Below, in pieces: positions 6,258-13,290 of a DNA stretch of 13,290 nt. Position numbers and translations under genes: made by a program. Every line of letters starts with the position of its first letter. Within the stretch, counting starts at the first letter, position 1. The stretch spans positions 1 to 13,290 of the forward strand of contig VGSX01000075.1 in NCBI GenBank assembly GCA_016874895.1. The letters are read 5' to 3'. The notes beneath the pieces were generated by a model, which was not told where the DNA came from, did no database searches, and saw only the letters and a program-made list of their open reading frames with translations. Source of the stretch: Deltaproteobacteria bacterium (GTDB lineage: Bacteria; Desulfobacterota; Desulfobaccia; Desulfobaccales; Desulfobaccaceae).

Positions 6258-9190
6258 TGGAACCAGAAAGCAAATCCTTCATCGAAACCCAGTTCCCCGT
6301 GTCCAAGCTCTCCAAGGAGAGCTACAAGGAACGCAAGGCCAACCTCGGCCAAACCCTCACCGGGCTGGGCAAATGGTGGGGCCGCAAACCCCTGGTGGTG
6401 GTGCGGGCCGCTCTGTTGGGACTGCTGCTTCCCGCCACGGACAATCCTCGCCGGGACCGGGAAATTTTCCTCCGGCTCATGACCATGGACGAAGAGGGCC
6501 TGTGGCGGCGCAAAGACAAGAGCATTCCCTTGAAAGAGCTTTTTGCCCGGCTCCCTGAGAAGGAGCGGGAACGCTGGTTCACGCCGGACTCAACCCCGGA
6601 TAAGCCCAAGTACAAGAAAGGCATCAAGGCTGAGGACAAACGCACCCTGCAACGCTTGGTGTTTCAGGGCCTCTCGTATGATGAGAAGCTGGAGTATTGC
6701 CGGCGGCCGGAGCATCTGGAAGGCCCATCGCCGGAGGCCTGGGCCGACATCAACGCCCATTTGGAGACCAGCGCCCGGGGCCTGCGGGAGTTGGTGCGCC
6801 AGTTGGGGGATCGCCGCTTCGGCCACATCCCCCGGGTGGGGGACGTGTTCTGTGGCGGCGGCAGCATCCCCTTCGAGGCGGCCCGTTTGGGGTGCGAGGT
6901 CTATGCCTCGGATTTGAGCCCCGTGGCCGCGCTTCTCACCTGGGCGGCCCTGCATATCGTGGGCGGCGGCCCGGAGGTGGCCAAGAAAGTCAGGGAGGCC
7001 CAGGAAAGAGTTTATGCCGCAGTGGGCCGCCAGGTAACCGAGTGGCGGATTGAGCACAACGAGCAGGGCTGGCGGGCCGACGCCTACCTCTACTGCCTGG
7101 AGACCCGCTGCCCTGAGTGCGGGGTCATGGTCCCCCTGGCGCCCTCCTGGGTCATCGGTGAGGGCACCAAGACCATTGCAGTCCTGGAGTTTAACGAAAA
7201 AGAGCAGCGGTTTGATCTCCACATCAAATCTGGGGTTTCAGCCCAGGAAATGGAGGCGGCCAAAAAGGCGGGCACGGTCAAGGGAAATGCCCTTCATTGT
7301 CCCGTCCCGACCTGCCGGAAGTCCACCCCTTTCGCCATGCTCCGGGGCGACCGGCGCACCGGGGAAGGGGCGCAATACGGCCTGCGCCTGTGGGAGAACG
7401 ACGACCTGGTGCCCCGCCCGGAGGACGTCTTCCAGGAGCGCCTCTACTGCATCCGCTGGGTGGAAACCTATCTTGATGACGAAGCCAAAGAGAGAACCCG
7501 ACGTCATTACCGCGCCCCTGACGCTCATGATTTGGAACGGGAAGCCCGGGTGCTGGCCCTGCTCCGGGAAAGGTTTCACGACTGGCAGGCGAAGGGCTAC
7601 CTCCCCAGCCGCCCAATAGAGCCCGGAGAAAAAACTGATGAGCCGATCAGGACAAGAGGCTGGACCTATTGGCATCATTTGTTTAATCCGCGGCAGTTGT
7701 TGATAGGTGGTTTATTTTTTGAGAAAATGGGTTCTTTGTCCAAAAATGAAAAAATAGAATTAGTTGGCAATCTCTTAGGAACGGCCATAGCAATTGATTA
7801 TAATTCCCGCCTATCACGTTGTCATACTGCCGCAGCTAATGAAGGCATTGTAGAGAATGCTTTATATAATCAAGCATTTAATACACTGATTACTTATGGT
7901 TGTAGGCCGCTTTCAAAAGTAAATAACACGTTTTTTATTAAAATAAAGAGTTGTGAGCTTAATAATAAATCATCTGTTGAAGTAAATGATGCAAGAATTA
8001 TAACATTAGAAAATGATATTTGGATTACTGACCCATCTTATGCAGATGCTATTAATTACCATGAGTTATCTGAATTTTATTTGTCTTGGTATGAGAAACT
8101 CTTAAGCCAAGTTTTTCTGGAATGGGTTACCGATAGTAAAAGAGCCTTAGCGATAACCGGCAAGGACGAGCATTTCCGCCGCAGCATGGTGGCCGCCTAC
8201 CGCAACCTGACGGCCCTTATGCCCGATGACGGTTTGCAGGTGGTGATGTTCACCCATCAGGACGTCAAGGTCTGGGCCGACCTGGCCCTCATCCTCTGGG
8301 CCGCGGGCCTGCACGTCACCGCGGCCTGGACCATCGGCACCGAAACCGAGTCCTCCCTCAAGCAGGGTAACTATGTTCAAGGCACGGTCCTACTGGTGCT
8401 ACGCAAGCGCACCTCCCAGGAAACCGCCTACCGGGATGAAATCTCTTTCCGCATCGAAGGCGAGGTCAAGGCCCAGATGGACAGCATGCTGGCCCTGGAC
8501 GACCAGGAGGACCCCAACTTCGGGGACACCGATTACCAACTGGCGGCCTATGCCGCGGCCCTGCGGGTGCTGACCCAGTACCGGAAGATCGAGGACCTGG
8601 ACATCGAATACGAGCTGTCCCGCACCCGCCCCCGCGGGGCAATCTCGCCCATTGAGGAGATCATTGAGGAGGCGGTCAAGACCGCCTGCGACTACCTCAT
8701 TCCCCAGGGATTCGACCCCCAACTTTGGAAAAAGTTGACGCCGGAGGAGCGCTTCTACCTGAAGGGCTTGGAACTGGAGAGCCACGGGGAGCGGCGCGTC
8801 GGGGTGTATCAGGAATTGGCCCGGGGCTTCGGGGTGCGGGAATACCTGCCTTTTTTGGCCAGCACTCAGGCAAACCATACTCGCTGCAAGACGGCTTCGG
8901 AATTTGCCAACAAAATTCTGGGGGGGGACGGCTTCGGCGGCTCCCTGCTCCGCCAGGCCCTCTTTGCAGTGCGGGAGGCCTCCAGGACTCGCGAGGCGAT
9001 CACGGGGAGAGACTGGCTTAAGACCGAACTGGCCGATTACTGGAATCAACGCCAGAAGCTGATCATAGTGCTCCATTATCTGGCCACCATGGGAATCAAG
9101 TTGGAGAACTGGCGCCAGGATGGGGAAGCCGCCCGCCTGGTGGCCGGGGCGGTGGAAAACGACTACCGTCCAACCACGAAGCCATTATGA
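6257..9190 (+). CDS. DUF1156 zinc-ribbon DNA methyltransferase, anti-phage-associated
   Basis: 977 residues. The N-terminus (SFIETQFPVSKLSKES to GKWWGRKPLVVVRAA) is the DUF1156 signature. SAM-binding motif I is DVFCGGGSIPFEA from residue 196. A zinc ribbon is formed by C280/C285/C288 and C348/C353. The amino-methyltransferase catalytic motif lies at 592-595 but reads DPSY, followed by ADAINYHELSEFYLSWY, instead of the usual DPPY. The final third is helical. The family is predicted to methylate exocyclic amines, most likely adenine N6, to mark host DNA. The motif order I then IV indicates a gamma- or zeta-like arrangement. The gene overlaps its neighbours (TAATG before, ATGA after). An internal AT-rich island (roughly residues 457-633) carries the catalytic motif, suggesting a recombined core. 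The Ser substitution may reduce or alter activity. The frame is intact throughout. Confidence 0.93.
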   Translation: MEPESKSFIETQFPVSKLSKESYKERKANLGQTLTGLGKWWGRKPLVVVRAALLGLLLPATDNPRRDREIFLRLMTMDEEGLWRRKDKSIPLKELFARLPEKERERWFTPDSTPDKPKYKKGIKAEDKRTLQRLVFQGLSYDEKLEYCRRPEHLEGPSPEAWADINAHLETSARGLRELVRQLGDRRFGHIPRVGDVFCGGGSIPFEAARLGCEVYASDLSPVAALLTWAALHIVGGGPEVAKKVREAQERVYAAVGRQVTEWRIEHNEQGWRADAYLYCLETRCPECGVMVPLAPSWVIGEGTKTIAVLEFNEKEQRFDLHIKSGVSAQEMEAAKKAGTVKGNALHCPVPTCRKSTPFAMLRGDRRTGEGAQYGLRLWENDDLVPRPEDVFQERLYCIRWVETYLDDEAKERTRRHYRAPDAHDLEREARVLALLRERFHDWQAKGYLPSRPIEPGEKTDEPIRTRGWTYWHHLFNPRQLLIGGLFFEKMGSLSKNEKIELVGNLLGTAIAIDYNSRLSRCHTAAANEGIVENALYNQAFNTLITYGCRPLSKVNNTFFIKIKSCELNNKSSVEVNDARIITLENDIWITDPSYADAINYHELSEFYLSWYEKLLSQVFLEWVTDSKRALAITGKDEHFRRSMVAAYRNLTALMPDDGLQVVMFTHQDVKVWADLALILWAAGLHVTAAWTIGTETESSLKQGNYVQGTVLLVLRKRTSQETAYRDEISFRIEGEVKAQMDSMLALDDQEDPNFGDTDYQLAAYAAALRVLTQYRKIEDLDIEYELSRTRPRGAISPIEEIIEEAVKTACDYLIPQGFDPQLWKKLTPEERFYLKGLELESHGERRVGVYQELARGFGVREYLPFLASTQANHTRCKTASEFANKILGGDGFGGSLLRQALFAVREASRTREAITGRDWLKTELADYWNQRQKLIIVLHYLATMGIKLENWRQDGEAARLVAGAVENDYRPTTKPL
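7625..8155 (+). other. AT-rich island inside the methyltransferase gene
   Basis: From about 7625 the sequence changes from GC-rich codons (third positions mostly G or C) to AT-rich codons such as AAT, ATT, TTA and GAA. It returns just as sharply to GC-rich at about 8155. The frame is preserved across both edges. The island encodes residues about 457-633, including the catalytic-motif region. No inverted or direct repeats mark the edges, so homologous recombination with an AT-rich donor fits better than an insertion element. Confidence 0.7.
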
Positions 9191-11889
9191 TTAACCGCTT
9201 CACTTCCCGCCTCCATAAACTGGACCAGACCTTTCTCACCGAGCGCCTGCGGGGCGCCCTGGCCTATGACCGCATTGCCGGGTATTTTAGCTCCTCTATT
9301 TTAGAGGTGGCGGGCGAGGCCCTGGAATCGGTGCAAGGGCCGATCCGGGTCATCTGCAATTCCGATCTGCAGGTGCAGGATGTGGAGACCGCCCGGGCGG
9401 CTCAATACGGGATGCGGCGGGAGTGGTGCGCCTCCGGACCGGAAAAGTTTGGCGAGCCGAGCCAGGGCAGGTTTCAGCGCCTCTACCGGTTTCTCCGGGA
9501 CGGCAAGCTGCAGGTCAAGGTCCTCCCCAATGACAAATTCGGCCTTATCCACGGCAAGGCCGGGGTCATCACCTTGGGCAACGGCAGCAAGACCGCCTTC
9601 CTGGGGAGCGTGAACGAAACTTTCCAGGCCTGGAAACTCAATTATGAAATTCTCTGGGAGGATAATTCCCCGGAAGCGGTGGCCTGGGTCCAGGAAGAAT
9701 TTGACGCCCTGTGGCAGAGTCCCTATGCGGTCAAACTGGCGGATTTTGTCATCGAGGACATCGGCCGGCTGGCCCGGCGCACCGTGGTCCCATCGGTGGA
9801 AAAGTGGCGGCAGGACCCCGAACCAGCCGCGCCGGTTATTGAAACCCCGGTTTACCGCCAGGAATACGGCCTCTGGGAACATCAGAAATACTTCGTGAAG
9901 CTGGCCTTCGACGCCCACCGGGGGCCATTCGGGGCACGGTATTTGTTGGCTGACATGGTGGGGTTGGGAAAAACCGTACAGCTGGCCCTGGTCGCCATGC
10001 TCATGGCGTTGCACGGGGATGGCCCCATTCTGGTGCTGGCTCCCAAGGCCCTGGTCTGGCAATGGCAGGATGAAATGCGGAATCTCCTGGGTATGCCCGC
10101 GGCGGTCTGGGCCGGGAAGAAGTGGGTTGACGAATACGGCATTGACCATCCGGTTCTCGGGCCGGAAGGAGTGCTCAAATGTCCCCGGCGGGTAGGGATA
10201 GTTTCCACCGGTCTTATTACCAGCGTATCAGAGGTGGCGGAGTACCTGCTGAGAAATTCTTATGAATGTGTGATTCTGGATGAAGCTCACCGAGCCAGGC
10301 GAAAAAACCTGGGGCCCACCAGGGCCGGTGAAAGACCCGACCCCAATAATCTCCTGGCCTTTATGGACAAAATAGCAGGACTTACTCGAAGCTTGTTTCT
10401 GGCCACGGCTACGCCGGTGCAGATTTATCCGGTGGAGGTCTGGGACCTCATGACCCTTTTGGCCAAGGGCAACGAATTTGTGTTTGGTAATGCCTGGAGC
10501 CAGTGGCGGCAAACCCTGCCGGCCATGGAAGCAGTCATGGGCCGTCAATCCTTGCCGGAAGATGAGCGGGAACTGTGGCATTGGGTCCGCAACCCCTTAC
10601 CCCCGGCCTCTGAGCACCCAAATTTTTCCATAGTCCGCCAGTCCTTGGGCCTGGGAGAGGAAGCGGCAGTAGCCCCGGGGTCATCCTTTGAAAATCTTAT
10701 GCGGCCGGACAAAGACCGGTTGACCGGTATGCGGCAGGAGTTTGCCCAGAACCATAATCCCTTTATCCGTCATATTGTGCGCCGGACTAGGGAATTTCTT
10801 GAGTCCACCATCGACCCGGGAACCCATGAACCATATCTCAAGCCGGTCAAGGTAGAACTTTTCGGGGAGGATGAGGCCGGGGCCTTACTCCTTCCTGCTT
10901 ATTTGCAGGACGCTTATAACCGCGCCGAGGATTTTTGCCGTCTTTTAGGAAGCCGAATTAGTGGTTCCGGGTTTTTACGAACGCACCTGCTTCGCCGGGT
11001 GGGGAGCACCATTTATGCCGGAAGGAAAACCGCGGACGCCATTTTGCAGAATTGGGAAGTCCTACCCGAAACAGAGGTTGATGAAGAAGAAGATGTTGAT
11101 GCCGGGGCGGTTGCCCCGCAATTTCGCACCTTGACTCAAGATGAGAAAGGACAACTCCAGTCCTTCATTGACGCCTTAGACGCCAATCAGGAACGGGACC
11201 CCAAATACCAACGAGTCATTGAGCTGCTCCTGACTAAAAGATGGCTCGACCAGGGTTGCATCATCTTTTCCCAGTGGTTTGATTCCATTGAGTGGCTGGC
11301 ACAGCATCTTTCCGGGGAGGACCTGCCGGGCGAAAGAATCGGGATTTATGCGGGCGCTCAGAGGTCCGGGGTCATGATTGGGGGAGAGTTCAGGTCTCAA
11401 TCTCGGGAGGCGTTAAAGAAGATGGTCCGCACCGGCGAAGTTCGCCTGCTCCTGGGCACCGACGCCGCCAGCGAGGGGCTGAACCTCCAGCGCCTGGGGA
11501 CCCTTATCAACCTGGACCTGCCATGGAACCCTACCCGGCTGGAACAGAGGAAGGGACGGATTCAGCGGATTGGACAACTTCGGGATACGGTGTTCGTCTA
11601 TAATATGCGCTACCGGGGGTCAGTGGAGGACCGGGTCCATCAACTCCTTTCTGCCCGGCTGAAGGAAATCTTTGACCTGTTCGGCCAGATTCCCGATGTC
11701 TTGGAGGATGTCTGGATTCAAGTGGCCCTAGGAGAAATTGAGGAAGCCAGGCAGACCATCGATGCTCTTCCGAGACAGCATCCTTTTGAAATCAGATACC
11801 ATCAGAAAATCGGAAAGGTAAACTGGGAATCCTGTGCCCAGGTGCTGGATGCCGCCGAGCGGAGGAAGTTTTTATCCAGAGGGTGGTAA
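9187..11889 (+). CDS. SNF2-family helicase with N-terminal PLD-like domain
   Basis: 900 residues. Residues 1-180 form a phospholipase D-like domain with IHGKAGVIT (H122, K124) and GSVNET (141-145); the Asp of the canonical HxKx4D is replaced by Thr129, so this half may not be a nuclease. A SNF2 helicase core follows. Motif I is ADMVGLGKT at 255-263, motif II DEAH at 365-368, motif III a TAT-type LATATP, motif IV in IIFSQWFDSIEWL, motif V in GTDAASEGLNLQ, and motif VI QRKGRIQRIGQ at 787-797. An acidic linker (VDEEEDVDAG) lies near residue 630. The architecture is that of DISARM-type and related anti-phage helicases, which translocate on double-stranded DNA. It starts by ATGA overlap with the methyltransferase gene, confirming co-translation. 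The partner for DNA cleavage, if any, is not obvious. Intact by length and motifs. Confidence 0.93.
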   Translation: MINRFTSRLHKLDQTFLTERLRGALAYDRIAGYFSSSILEVAGEALESVQGPIRVICNSDLQVQDVETARAAQYGMRREWCASGPEKFGEPSQGRFQRLYRFLRDGKLQVKVLPNDKFGLIHGKAGVITLGNGSKTAFLGSVNETFQAWKLNYEILWEDNSPEAVAWVQEEFDALWQSPYAVKLADFVIEDIGRLARRTVVPSVEKWRQDPEPAAPVIETPVYRQEYGLWEHQKYFVKLAFDAHRGPFGARYLLADMVGLGKTVQLALVAMLMALHGDGPILVLAPKALVWQWQDEMRNLLGMPAAVWAGKKWVDEYGIDHPVLGPEGVLKCPRRVGIVSTGLITSVSEVAEYLLRNSYECVILDEAHRARRKNLGPTRAGERPDPNNLLAFMDKIAGLTRSLFLATATPVQIYPVEVWDLMTLLAKGNEFVFGNAWSQWRQTLPAMEAVMGRQSLPEDERELWHWVRNPLPPASEHPNFSIVRQSLGLGEEAAVAPGSSFENLMRPDKDRLTGMRQEFAQNHNPFIRHIVRRTREFLESTIDPGTHEPYLKPVKVELFGEDEAGALLLPAYLQDAYNRAEDFCRLLGSRISGSGFLRTHLLRRVGSTIYAGRKTADAILQNWEVLPETEVDEEEDVDAGAVAPQFRTLTQDEKGQLQSFIDALDANQERDPKYQRVIELLLTKRWLDQGCIIFSQWFDSIEWLAQHLSGEDLPGERIGIYAGAQRSGVMIGGEFRSQSREALKKMVRTGEVRLLLGTDAASEGLNLQRLGTLINLDLPWNPTRLEQRKGRIQRIGQLRDTVFVYNMRYRGSVEDRVHQLLSARLKEIFDLFGQIPDVLEDVWIQVALGEIEEARQTIDALPRQHPFEIRYHQKIGKVNWESCAQVLDAAERRKFLSRGW

Positions 11890-11890
11890 A

Positions 11891-11995
11891 ATGAGAGTTT
11901 TTTTGACCCACCTATGGGGCGACCCCACGGTCAAACAGCAGCTCAATATGGCTTTGCAGGATTTGGGGCTGGAGGGGGAGTTTGAAGGCGATTGA
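11891..11995 (+). CDS. 34-codon ORF behind the helicase, possible stump of a fifth operon gene
   Basis: An ATG one base after the helicase stop, with AGAGGG just upstream, opens 34 codons (beginning MRVFLTHLWGDP, ending LEGEFEGD). Codon use is GC-rich like the operon. Immediately after its TGA the DNA becomes AT-rich. The close coupling suggests a real start. The shortness and the composition break suggest that the original gene was truncated here. I do not recognise the sequence, and a genuine small protein cannot be excluded. Confidence 0.4.
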   Translation: MRVFLTHLWGDPTVKQQLNMALQDLGLEGEFEGD

Positions 11996-12043
11996 ATTGC
12001 ACATTACACCATATCTCTATCTTTTTAAAAAGACGAGGTAACT

Positions 12044-12349
12044 ATGGAACCTATCTATGTAGGAAAATATAAAGATGACCCGAATTATTGGTGCTCCTAT
12101 TTAGGCAGAGCAAGAATTAAGGAGATTATTTTTCAGCATACCGAAACAAATTTGACATTACTTGATATTCTTTTTGAGATTACCGATGAAGATGGTCATC
12201 CCGCCGAATTTTTAATTAGACTTGAAACACCTATAACCGAAATCGATGCTTTCCTTAATAAGTTGAGAGAAGCTATCGACCATCCAAAACCCCATCCATA
12301 TCATCCAGATTTATTCTATGAAGCTATAAGTAGAAAGCAGCGAATTTAG
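12044..12349 (+). CDS. Hypothetical protein, 101 residues
   Basis: Not recognised. The ATG at 12044 has GAGGT five bases upstream. The protein is acidic and mixed alpha/beta. An N-terminal half with alternating strands (IYVGKYKDDPNYWCSYLG, ARIKEIIFQHT, LTLLDILFEITDEDG) leads to a predicted C-terminal helix (ITEIDAFLNKLREAIDH) and a His/Pro-rich stretch. There is no membrane segment, signal peptide or metal motif. Codon use is AT-rich, unlike the defence genes, and the gene lies within the AT-rich block. It starts 49 bases after the 34-codon ORF and 26 bases before the next gene, so it may be cotranscribed with the latter. Its relation to defence is unknown. Confidence 0.7.
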   Translation: MEPIYVGKYKDDPNYWCSYLGRARIKEIIFQHTETNLTLLDILFEITDEDGHPAEFLIRLETPITEIDAFLNKLREAIDHPKPHPYHPDLFYEAISRKQRI

Positions 12350-12374
12350 CCGGGAAAATTGGATAAGACAGATT

Positions 12375-12680
12375 ATGGATGATATAGAAAAAGCGCGTGT
12401 ATCCCGGCTTGAAGGGCTGAGATTAACTCCTTCAACTCCGAATGAGGTTTGCCAGGAAATTGGCCTTGAATGGCTTTCTGCCATAAGCCTTTGTAATCGT
12501 GGTTATTTGAGCTTTAACCCAGAGGCTGTGGAATTATTGAATAAAGGCCAAGAAGCAGAGCTGCTTTTCCTGGGTTATTTGATATTACTGAGGTCAATTA
12601 ATGGTTCCCATTCCTGCGGACTTAAAAATTGTTTTTTGGGGCATTCGGTTGATGATTGTGAGAACAATTTTATGGCCTGA
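12375..12680 (+). CDS. Hypothetical protein, 101 residues, possible helix-turn-helix
   Basis: Not recognised as a named family. Residues 17-55 (LTPSTPNEVCQEIGLEWLSAISLCNRGYLSF and onward) have a helix, a Gly turn and a second helix followed by a RGYLSF segment, which recalls the MerR/winged-helix recognition unit. This is only a resemblance. The C-terminus has three Cys (SHSCGLKNCFLGHSVDDCENN) that could hold a metal. The ribosome site is poor (purine-rich GGATAAG at 12361-12367). It follows the previous gene by 26 bases and precedes the final gene by eight, so a small operon is likely. Codon use is AT-rich. It could be a regulator; nothing in the sequence shows a target. Confidence 0.65.
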   Translation: MDDIEKARVSRLEGLRLTPSTPNEVCQEIGLEWLSAISLCNRGYLSFNPEAVELLNKGQEAELLFLGYLILLRSINGSHSCGLKNCFLGHSVDDCENNFMA

Positions 12681-12688
12681 GTAATAGC

Positions 12689-13290
12689 ATGAAGATTATT
12701 ATTAAAAAATCTGAAATGCTTAAGCATAAGAAAACCATCAAAGTGCTTAAGGCGAGCAAAATACACCCGAAGTCCGCGGTGACCCTCACCGCCTCCGAAA
12801 AATTAACAATAGTGGGGCAAGGTTTTAAGAATGAAATGGACTGTCAATCGTTACGATGGGGAAGTGTAACAATCCCCTTCGCCACCTGGAAAGGTTATTT
12901 TCGGGTCCTGCATACAATCCCCGACGAAGAAATTACCATTGAGGCGGAAGACGACATAATCAGATTCCATACCTATCAACTGAAATCGCCGGCAATCCGA
13001 GTCTCCCACCTGGACAAAATCTCCTTGGCAATACCCCTGAATGCCACCCCCTGGCAGATCATCATGTTTCCCTTCGAAAATAACATTAGCTACGAAAAAT
13101 TGAGAAACTCGGCAATCTGGAACGCCGTTAATGTGCACATGGAGTCGGTGCGGCGCCATGTCCGCAAGGCGGCTGTGGAACTTCAGCCATATGGGGTCAA
13201 GGTGGAAGACCTGGCCGAACTGGTGGCCCAACGACTCGGAATCAGTGACCGGGAAACCTTCTTCAAAATCCTTTTCTTCAAAGATAAGGA
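12689..13290 (+). CDS. Partial gene, possible sliding-clamp-like protein (runs off the window)
   Basis: Open from an ATG at 12689 for 200 codons to the window end with no stop, so the C-terminus is missing. The N-terminal 125 residues show a succession of short strands and Gly/Asp turns (SAVTLTASEKLTIVGQGF, TIPFATWKGYFRVL, EEITIEAEDDIIRFHT, LDKISLAIP) in the manner of one DNA polymerase III beta/PCNA-type clamp domain. The start MKIIIKKSEMLK also recalls a clamp first strand and helix. After that, residues 140-200 are helical (LRNSAIWNAVNVHMESVRRHVRKAA). I see no signature motif, so this assignment is tentative. There is no good ribosome site; the ATG at 12716 and the GTG at 12743 are alternative starts. 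Composition changes from AT-rich to GC-rich near 12745, inside the gene. Confidence 0.6.
   Translation, partial: MKIIIKKSEMLKHKKTIKVLKASKIHPKSAVTLTASEKLTIVGQGFKNEMDCQSLRWGSVTIPFATWKGYFRVLHTIPDEEITIEAEDDIIRFHTYQLKSPAIRVSHLDKISLAIPLNATPWQIIMFPFENNISYEKLRNSAIWNAVNVHMESVRRHVRKAAVELQPYGVKVEDLAELVAQRLGISDRETFFKILFFKDK

Larger units (their letters stand above)
11996..12745 (+). other. AT-rich segment downstream of the defence operon
   Basis: Composition drops abruptly at 11996 and stays AT-rich through two hypothetical genes and the first 20 codons of the last one. It rises again at about 12745. The start coincides with the end of the 34-codon ORF. This looks like a block of different origin from the operon. 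No transposase, terminal repeats or tRNA fragments were seen at either edge. Confidence 0.55.

Noticed and set aside
12001..12045. tRNA or attachment-site remnant at the composition breakpoint
   Set aside because: No T-arm or acceptor-like sequence or repeat could be found there.

Overview
The window is a GC-rich bacterial segment with a few AT-rich patches. The genes are tightly packed, almost all on the + strand, and have Shine-Dalgarno sites. The protein style (small zinc-knuckle proteins, a PC4-like protein, a TubC-type docking module) reminds me of a deltaproteobacterium (Thermodesulfobacteriota), but no marker gene fixes the taxonomy. No rRNA, tRNA, CRISPR array, transposase or integrase is visible. 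The content looks like an accessory island, probably an integrated element.

Left part (about 1-1903): five small + strand genes. They are a TubC-docking-like/Cys-rich protein, a Cys-rich coiled-coil protein whose last residues mimic the SSB acidic tip, a PC4/p15-type single-stranded DNA-binding protein, a helix-turn-helix protein and a winged-helix protein. This small DNA-handling set is typical of the accessory genes of phages or integrative elements. An AT-rich, apparently non-coding gap (1904-2338) follows, with a candidate extended -10 promoter at its right end.

Centre (2339-11889): a translationally coupled operon. It starts with an unrecognised 69-codon ORF. Next come a large DUF499 P-loop ATPase, a DUF3780 protein, a DUF1156 zinc-ribbon adenine-type DNA methyltransferase, and a SNF2 helicase with an N-terminal PLD-like domain. 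The last three junctions are TAATG, TAATG and ATGA overlaps. This is the helicase-methylase-ATPase layout, related to DISARM, of the anti-phage-associated DUF499/DUF3780/DUF1156 families (I recall it being called Hma). The likely division of labour, inferred from domains, is that the methyltransferase marks self DNA while the ATPase and helicase engage unmodified incoming DNA and DUF3780 acts as an adaptor. Two oddities stand out in the methyltransferase. Its catalytic motif reads DPSY instead of DPPY, and that motif lies in a roughly 530-base AT-rich island within an otherwise GC-rich gene.

Right part (11890-13290): a 34-codon ORF directly behind the helicase may be the stump of a lost fifth gene. 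Composition then drops abruptly to AT-rich, and two unrecognised genes of about 100 codons follow. The last gene runs off the window; its first half resembles a sliding-clamp-like domain, a tentative judgement by eye.
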